Position numbers and translations under genes: made by a program
The notes under the pieces: generated by a model
What the model was told of the DNA's origin: nothing
Seen by the model: only the letters and a program-made list of their open reading frames with translations
Databases searched by the model: none
In this document: piece by piece, positions 57,286-64,000 of the stretch
Layout of the letters: the number at the start of each line of letters is the position of its first letter
Numbering within the stretch: the first letter of the stretch is position 1
Source of the DNA: Tricholomella constricta
Taxonomy: Eukaryota > Basidiomycota > Agaricomycetes > Agaricales > Lyophyllaceae
Assembly (NCBI GenBank): GCA_013368375.1
Contig: JAACJP010000015.1
Span: 372,001 to 436,000 of the forward strand
Reading direction: 5' to 3'
Length of the DNA: 64,000 bases

Positions 57286-59698
57286 TTAGAGACATGCGGG
57301 TGGGACTGTGCTATCATCAATGAATTTGGCCGCTTTAACGCCAAGGCCGCGGCTTGCGAACGCTTTCCACAGGAGACAGGCATTCGCACCGCCATAGCGG
57401 TTGACATCTGCTTGGATCCACGCGTCGCGTGCAGAGACGACTGACGGCCGCACATTAGTCATGCAACGAGAAATGTACAACAGGTGACGTACAAGTGGGG
57501 TTACAAGGCTGCAGAGCCAAAGCATCAATGAAAAGGTGGAGGTACACGACGTTACCCTCCGTTCCGTCAGGGTTGGTCCTTGCTGTGCTCGACCATCCAT
57601 GCGCTTCGACAAGAGCTGCATAAACGTTGTGGAGTAGATTGGCCCACACTTCGCCAATTCCTACAAATGATATGTTGGAACATGAGTACGGCGTGAAAGA
57701 TGAATATAACACACTGTGAACTTGGCTGAGGGTGGCGACGCTCGAGTAGCGGAGTGGGTTGGTCGCGCTGGTGGTTCTCTTAGTCTGACAGTACAACATA
57801 AGATTCCATAAATCACGTACACATTTGTCGAATAGGGATGTGTGCGAATTCCAGCTGGGTTGTTGGTGACATAAGAAGCCAGGACGTAGTCTTCGATGGT
57901 GCCAGATTTCTGCTCCGTCCACCTTGTGAAAGAGATCAGCAAGAAATTTAAACAAGTCCAAGACTACATACTCAGCCAAGGCATCTGACCAGCCCTCACC
58001 CATGCCACCAGCTTCAGTGGTCTGCAGGCATCGTCCAGTTCCGCCACCAGTCATACGGTTGGTGATACCGTGGGTCATCTCGTGCACGATGATATCATTA
58101 TCCAGCGAACCATCACGCCTCACCTGCGATGAGTTAGACGAGGTCAATTCCATACGCCACATGGAGATACTCACAGGTGTTTGTGTCCATACGTACCTAA
58201 ATGAGATTGTTGAGTGTCAAAAAAAAATGAGTAAATCAAAAGGCTTACATTCTGCAGGTTCCGGACTGGCCACTATTCCCGAACAAATAAGACGGATGTA
58301 ACGAACGACAAGGAACGAAACGAACTCAGCAGGTGTCGCGAAATTGGCGTTGTTCGTGCCGGATGAATCCTGCACAGACATGATTACCCGATCATTTCCT
58401 TTTCCTCCCTTGCCGAAGTTGTTTGTTTGGAAATTGAAGGCAGTTTCGGTGAACCCGTAGCGGTAAGCAAAGTCATGAATAGCGTTAATGACGTAGAATG
58501 CGTTGGTCCGCGCGGCATCTACGTTTTGGCCCTCTGTGGGTGCGCGAGCGTCGTCGTATGTGTAGTTGAAGAGGCCTTCTCCGTTCTGGACTGTCAAACC
58601 GGTGCTTTGCGATCCTTTAAAAGCAATAACATTGTTTCCACTATTCTGCATCGTCAGAACGTCCCATCTGAAGAAATGAAGGAGTATCTCTCACGCGGTG
58701 GTGTTCGTCTTCTTTGTCCCGTCATCGTGCCACCCCAGAGGGGAGGCAAGAAGATCTTGCGGGTCAACACGAATTTCCTGGCCCTCCGGCAGGGCTTGTT
58801 TTTCTATGGGGAGAACTTTATACTTTGGAAGATGTCAGCTGAAACGTGGTGACCATACGTTGAGACTGCCCACCGTAGCATCCGTAACGAAATCGGTGAC
58901 GGTGAGGATTTCGCCAGAGTGGGCATCCACGAAAGCCTCATACCAGGTTCCTGCCTCTTCATTCTGGATTTGAACAACATGGGTCAAAGCGACGGATCCG
59001 TCCGGTCTGGCGAGGTATTCGAGAGCTGCGGGGTGGCCATTGTATTTGCCTTCAAGGACTTCTTCCGCCTTGCGAATGACAGATTCAACGGTAACTGACG
59101 GCGTTGACGCCGCAATCTTGTCTGAAGCAATTACGTGTCAGGGATAGGTAGAGTAATCAGCAGACGAGTGTCATACCAGTCTTTACGAAGGAAGAGCCGA
59201 AAGAAACGACCCTGTTGTTTTTCCAAGCGACGTTCGCGACAGCATTGGCAAACGTCACGCCTTTCTGTACCAATGAATGAGTATTGACAGCGAGATAAGA
59301 CAACTGTTGATACGTACATGTGCTTGTTTCACGTAGCCGACTTTGGTGGACTTTGAGGTGAAGCCACTCTTGTACGAGACTTTGCTCGAATCAACCCCGA
59401 GGCGTGTTTTCACGAAGTCGACTGAGGCTTCAGCAAGGGAAAGGGGCACAAAGGTAGCTGGTTGCTCAAGCCCATCGCTGAAGGTCTGTTATGATTTTGC
59501 GTCAGTGCTGAAAAGGTTGATCGCAAGAATATGAACACATACCTCGAAGTTCGACTCGGGGTGGTATGCCTCGACTTGGAAACCTCGACTGCCAATGTCT
59601 CGTGTACGGTGGGTCGAGTACTTCGTGAACGCACTGGCAGTCGATGCGTACACAACGGCGAGATATACCGTCGCGAGAAACTTGTTCAAGAACACCAT
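57286..59698 (-). CDS. Fungalysin (M36) secreted metalloprotease
   Basis: Extracellular zinc endopeptidase made as a preproprotein. The start at 59698 gives a signal peptide (MVFLNKFLATVYLAVVYAST, to ASA). The FTP-type propeptide follows: YSTHRTRDIGSRGFQVEAYH, ASVDFVKTRLGVDSSKVSYK, GVTFANAVANVAWKNNRVVS, VESVIRKAEEVLEGKYNGHP, GTWYEAFVDAHSGEILTVTD. The mature enzyme has NVDAARTNAFYVINAIHDFA and DGSLDNDIIVHEMTHGITNR, where HEMTH gives two zinc ligands and the catalytic Glu, and EGWSD supplies the third ligand. Later come EVWANLLHNVYAALVEAHGW, MTNVRPSVVSARDAWIQADV and the end VKAAKFIDDSTVPPACL (TAA at 57286). About 12 introns. A TATA-like box (ATAAAAGG, 59773-59780 on minus) lies about 75 bases upstream. 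It looks intact, of the size usual for the family (about 600 residues). Confidence 0.88.
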
Positions 59699-61974
59699 CG
59701 TAAGGTTAAGTAGTGCGGGGAATGTGGGGAGAAGATCAGGGCTTCCTGAGTGCCCTCATCTGCGCCTATGAGCCTTTTATGCATCGCTTAGGATCCATTC
59801 GGTACAAGGAGATCAGATTGCGAATTGTGGGGCATGCGCGCGCTCAGAGTCAAAGGGCGCCGAGGGCTGGGATCAGTACCGAACTGTCCGAGCTGCTAGC
59901 AAGCATGGTTGCTTCTACAATTCTGATGGTCAATTATTAGTTGTAACAGTAGCAGACAGGTCGCAAGAACACATGTGAAATGTACTCGGAACATTGAGAT
60001 GTCCAATGTGATTCGAATTTAATGACCGGAAGAGACCACCTTGCCATGCCGAAAGATTATTCGTTATCTGCGACGTGCTTCAATCTGCCAAGGGGAGGTA
60101 CGTGGAGGAGCATTTATGGCCACGCGGTTGTAATGAACCACATATTGCGCGTGGGCGATAAAAGGGATGGGGATTTGAGGGAGATCATTCGCCTGTAGAG
60201 CGCACATAGAGCACAGTAGGCCCTGGATCGTGAACTCGTATGAGCGTCGGTGCTGAATAAGAACTTTGGGAAGGTATGGCGGCGGTCCTTGTTTAGGAGC
60301 AAGTTGGTCGCATCATCGTATGGACTCATATCTACTCATATGGAACCGATCCTCACGAAGCCTGTTCCACGTGGATAGCGAAGGCCACCTGAGATCACCT
60401 CGTGGATACCTAAGTATGATGGTAATTGCGTTGGCACAGCATTGTTTGAGAATGTTAGCTACGCAAGGCGACGGCGTTATTCGAGCAGACATCCGAGTTG
60501 GGGCGTTCTGCTCATGGTCGGCATTACGATAGCGAGAGCCAAACATCGCGGTTGTGGTTTCTACAGGGACCAAGTAGATGTTCGTGGCGGTCAGTATGAA
60601 AAAAAAAGCAAATGAAGCCATGTCAAACACACCACGAGAGACAGCAAAGAGAAGCCATGAATCCGTAGTCCATCAGGTTTGTCCTATTCATCGAGCGTAC
60701 TGCAGGACGACATTGAAGTTTTGCGGAAGTGAGTAACAATATTTGAGCGCGACTCGGTACCAAAAGGACGCGACACTGAAATCAGGTGCTAAAAACACCA
60801 TGTGATCGACCCAGTTTTCTTGTTGCACGTTGAGGAACGAACCGCATGTTGAAGAGAAATTAAAGAACGGTCGAAGCACGATGTTTGAAGAAAGGATCCC
60901 CATTAGTTTTATTGTGAGCAACATGTGGATCCTGGTACCTGTGTACATAAGCTTTTGAATGCATGACAGAAAATACCGGTAAACCATACTCACCGATTCT
61001 CGAAGAAAATTCGCAGCGGTCATGCGAGCCCGAAGCCCCTTGATCAGGAGTTGAATAGGTAGCTAGCTTCTCAATGAGCTTGGGCTTGTCACGAAAGTCC
61101 GAAGATTTTCGCAGACGCCTTGGACGACAGCAAGTTGCCAAGTAGGGTCAGATGACACCTTTCATCTAATAGAAGAGCAAGATCTCAAAGGGGCTGCACT
61201 CGCAGAATATCGGATCCCAAACTACTGGAGTAAAGTTGTACTTCAACACGCATTCTGTCAGAAAGCAAACACAATGCTCACGATTAAAGGCGAGTCCAAT
61301 ATCTGGGGTATCACGCCGCTTCTCTTTTTCAAGAAGCACGAATTAGGAAGATATGGCACATTGTAGTATTGGTCTGGCCTAATGGGATTCGGAAACTTGA
61401 AGGTCAGCCCTCTTCTTCGTCGCGCTGAGCATCTTGCTTGATAAAAGAAGTCAAGCGACGGAAATATTCTAAACTGAGAAAGATTTACTAAGGAATCGAC
61501 GGGAATCGCATGGTCATCCCTCAAAGGAAACCTCTGTTACATATTGTTTCAAACCGCAGAGCAGGCATGAGGGACATGAGTCCTTACCAGCGCTATTCTC
61601 AACAGTAACATCACGTTCCTTTTCCCTCCTTGCTTAATCCAGTTTTCTGATAGTAGCATTTGGCAGAGGATTTGGACTCATCAGTATTTTTGCACGCGTT
61701 CTGTTGAATGGCGCAGTCACTCCCCGCCTTACTGGACTGTTGTAATTGTAAGAATTGTCACAGAGAAGTGGAATCAGATGTTTGCCCACTGTTTGCCTCC
61801 GATCAACACGGAATCTATTCCTAATTTTGAATTTCTGTTCAACTTGCTTCTCCCAAGTCCCAAACACGATCATGGAGTGGCGCTGACGAGCGTTGTGACC
61901 ACTTGAGAATTCTACATTCTTCGTACCTTCAGGCCTTCTTTGAACCTACTTCCTGGTCTCGAACCGCAGTTGTC
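59699..61974. other. 2.3-kb region with no assigned gene
   Basis: Several minus-strand ORFs of 70-110 codons occur (60114-60329, 60313-60630, 60688-61023, 60860-61141, 61258-61524). Pieces such as FRIFPSLDFFYQARCSARRR and VLRPFFNFSSTCGSFLNVQQ have protein-like composition, so an unrecognised or decayed multi-exon minus gene may lie at about 60.7-61.5 kb. I could not join these exons or name a family. Confidence 0.3.
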
Positions 61975-63746
61975 ATGGACTATCATCCCACCGGAAGAAG
62001 CAAGTCAGGAAACGTATTACTCCCGGCTTCTGGTGATACTGTGAGCCTGTCCAACACCAAAATGTCAGGAAAACCATCACTCCAGGTTTGTTCTCTATAG
62101 ATATCAACCAAGCTTTGTTGTTAACGTGGCCTTTAGGAACGCAACTTGGACACGGCCACTCCCAACTACTTTGAAGTAATGGACTGTCTCTGGTATGACC
62201 TGTCTATCCATTATCTTAGGCTCTCGTCAACAACCTATGACAACGCAGTGCACCGGGAGCAAGCCTCAATAACTTTGGGGCCCCAGCCCATCATCTACAC
62301 AATAACGCCTCTAGCCGCCGTCAGCCTCTTCGTGGGGGAGACAAAGACCAGCGTAGGCTCCAACGATATTTGACTGCGGAGGGGAAACTTGCGCGACAGT
62401 TCCAGCAATGTCAATCAGAAACGCCATCTCGAGAGTTGCAAGTTCAAGCTCTGGAACGGGCCACAACGATGTTGAATACCCACGCACTCGACGCTCGCGA
62501 ACGTGTTGAGAATCTCCGTACACTTCTCGCCGACCGCAGTATGGACCCCGACACCTATGAGTCGCTGAAGCGTGAGCGCTGGGTGGAGGAGAATCGACAG
62601 TCTGTCGTTGATCAGGAAACAAAAGTTGTGCGGCAACACCTCGATAGCTTGTCGAATCATTTGACACATGGCGATCCCTTGTCCGGCTTTCGGGCCACTC
62701 ATCTGATCACCGACGAAGAGAGGCGACGTCGAAATCTCCTCAAGTTTTTCGACGCCTCGCCCACCCAGCCTTCCATTCGTATCCGCAAAGCCACTTCCCT
62801 CCTTTTCGAGCGTGCTCCGAAGCGAAGAACTCTGAATAGAGTATCGCCTATGCGCCTGCGGACAACTTCCACTATTTCCAATGCCTCTTTCCAACCTCTA
62901 CTACCTATCTCTCGAGACGGGTGGACTCGTCGGCCACGGCACATAACGAACCCAGGAGATGTTGCAACTCGAGAAACGTCGACTCTTTCCCTACCTCCAC
63001 CCCTTAAGATTGTCACAGAAGATAGATCCATGGCTATAGACGAAGATCTGTCACCGTATACAGAGACTGAAGCTTCGTACGTCTCCAAATTCACTGATGC
63101 ATCTTCGACCTCGCCCACTACGGCTATCACCTGCTCCCCACCCCTACTCACATCTCGACTGCCCATGACCAGGGAAAAGCCAGACTCATCTGATGAAACT
63201 GGGACTGCGACAATTTACCTCAGCTCCTTCTCAGCGCCTCCGACAGGCCAACATCTTACTGCCGAGGATGTTGAAGTATCATTACCTGACTACGCTCTGG
63301 ATCTCTTCTCGCGCTTTGATTACGCGCTTCCTATATCCATCTCGGACACCCAAATCAGCGGCCGCCTCCCAACGCGTTCTTCCGATGTTGGCCCACGACA
63401 AGCCAAACAACAACGGAACGCAGCCTCTATGCGCCATTCATCTTCCTCCTTGAAGGTTCCATTGTTTGCATCCCCGAAGCAGCAACAGGGCGAGAAGGCG
63501 CCGCGTCTTGGACGGTCCAGCTCGTCTCGTCAATTGGGCTCTTTGTTTTCTATACCCGAAGCGTTATCGTCACGAATTGGAGTTGAATCCAGTGAGAAGA
63601 GCGCACGCGGTCGCGACGGCTTTGCGTCATCCACATGCTCTTCAGCTACCTCTCACGCATCACCAACTCGTTCCAAGGAGGTGAAAAGTGATTTAACGTC
63701 TAAGCTCAAGAGGCGTTTCTCTGTCTTGCGTTTAGGACGATCGTAA
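61975..63746 (+). CDS. Unknown protein with helical, probably coiled-coil region
   Basis: Three exons join in frame: 61975-62085 (MDYHPTGRSKSGNVLLPASG ... KPSLQ), 62137-62192 (ERNLDTATPNYFEVMDCL) and 62249-63746. The donor gtatgacc and acceptor aacgcag keep the frame (CL-CAPGASLNNFG), giving about 550 residues. Residues of about 85-190 are highly charged and helical (LQRYLTAEGKLARQFQQCQS, RERVENLRTLLADRS, RERWVEENRQSVVDQETKVV, RQHLDSLSNHL). A basic, Ser-rich region follows (RIRKATSLLFERAPKRRTLN), and the tail is rich in Ser and Arg, ending KSDLTSKLKRRFSVLRLGRS. No known domain is recognised. It may be a regulatory or scaffold protein; that is a guess. Confidence 0.6.
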
Positions 63747-64000
63747 ATGGACTCTTTCTTGCTCTGGATCTTGCTATATCTTGGTTGCGGGACACTTTAG
63801 ACCGTAAATATTATTATTACTCTTACTGAACACTGCTGCTCATCTTGGTACACTGCACGTACGTACAAGTCATGTCCTCCCAATGTCCCCCCATTCCTTA
63901 ACCCATCCAAGCTCCTACACGTGCTATCGCGGTCTGTTTATGTAATGCTTCTTGATAAACGCGTCCCGACGCGTCCAAACCTTTGGCACCAATATTGTTT
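63747..64000. other. Right-edge non-coding stretch
   Basis: About 250 bases after the last stop; contains AT-rich sequence (attattattactct) that may belong to the 3' untranslated region. Nothing else seen. Confidence 0.35.

Overview
The window looks like nuclear DNA of a mushroom-forming basidiomycete (Agaricomycetes). Almost every gene is split by many short introns of about 45-60 bases, genes are tightly packed on both strands, and several families are typical of that group: the short 7-TM membrane protein at 38.3-39.7 kb, the AT-hook plus cysteine-rich protein at 46.6-48.7 kb, the divergent beta-tubulin, and a tandem array of DHA1-type MFS transporters. There are no operons, rRNA genes or CRISPR arrays, and I found no convincing tRNA gene. 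All exon joins are my own reading of splice sites and frame, without transcript data.

Layout. 0-3.2 kb: 5' and central part of a VPS39/VAM6 vacuole-tethering gene (minus strand, cut by the left edge). 3.9-14.2 kb: four paralogous MFS transporters, three head-to-tail on plus and a more divergent fourth on minus. The third is split by a 1.2-kb transposon-like insert flanked by a 12-bp direct repeat. 15.1-18.5 kb: a large unknown protein with about eight tandem 68-69-residue repeats. 19.2-21.6 kb: an EXPERA-like ER membrane protein and a DUF4112 protein. 22.7-23.9 kb: a secreted GH17 beta-1,3-glucanase. 24.0-28.1 kb: a serine-rich unknown protein and a C2H2 factor, with a poly(A)-tailed retroposon flanked by 16-bp target duplications between them. 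28.6-32.3 kb: cyanase, the SDH assembly factor SDHAF3 and a DUF1479 oxygenase-like protein, all minus.

33.6-34.8 kb: a FetB/UPF0014-like permease gene with an in-frame stop in a conserved segment, possibly a pseudogene. 35.6-37.1 kb: a UbiA prenyltransferase. 38.3-39.7 kb: the 7-TM protein. 40.8-42.9 kb: a cytochrome P450. 43.2-46.0 kb: beta-tubulin. 46.6-48.7 kb: an AT-hook, DUF6729-like protein. 49.5-52.1 kb: a divergent transketolase. 53.3-55.6 kb: homogentisate 1,2-dioxygenase. 55.9-56.8 kb: a second C2H2 protein. 57.3-59.7 kb: a secreted fungalysin (M36) protease. 62.0-63.7 kb: an unknown coiled-coil-like protein. The stretch 59.7-62.0 kb holds nothing I can assign.

How the genes relate. 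I see no single pathway. Housekeeping genes (VPS39, SDHAF3, beta-tubulin, homogentisate dioxygenase) are mixed with accessory ones (MFS array, UbiA, P450, DUF1479, secreted hydrolases). UbiA, P450 and DUF1479 within about 12 kb could be part of a small meroterpenoid-type locus, but no synthase or cyclase is visible, so this is speculation. The strongest observations are the two insertions with intact target duplications, one of which breaks a transporter whose frame is exactly restored when the insert is removed, the in-frame tandem repeat array, and the nonsense codon in the FetB-like gene.
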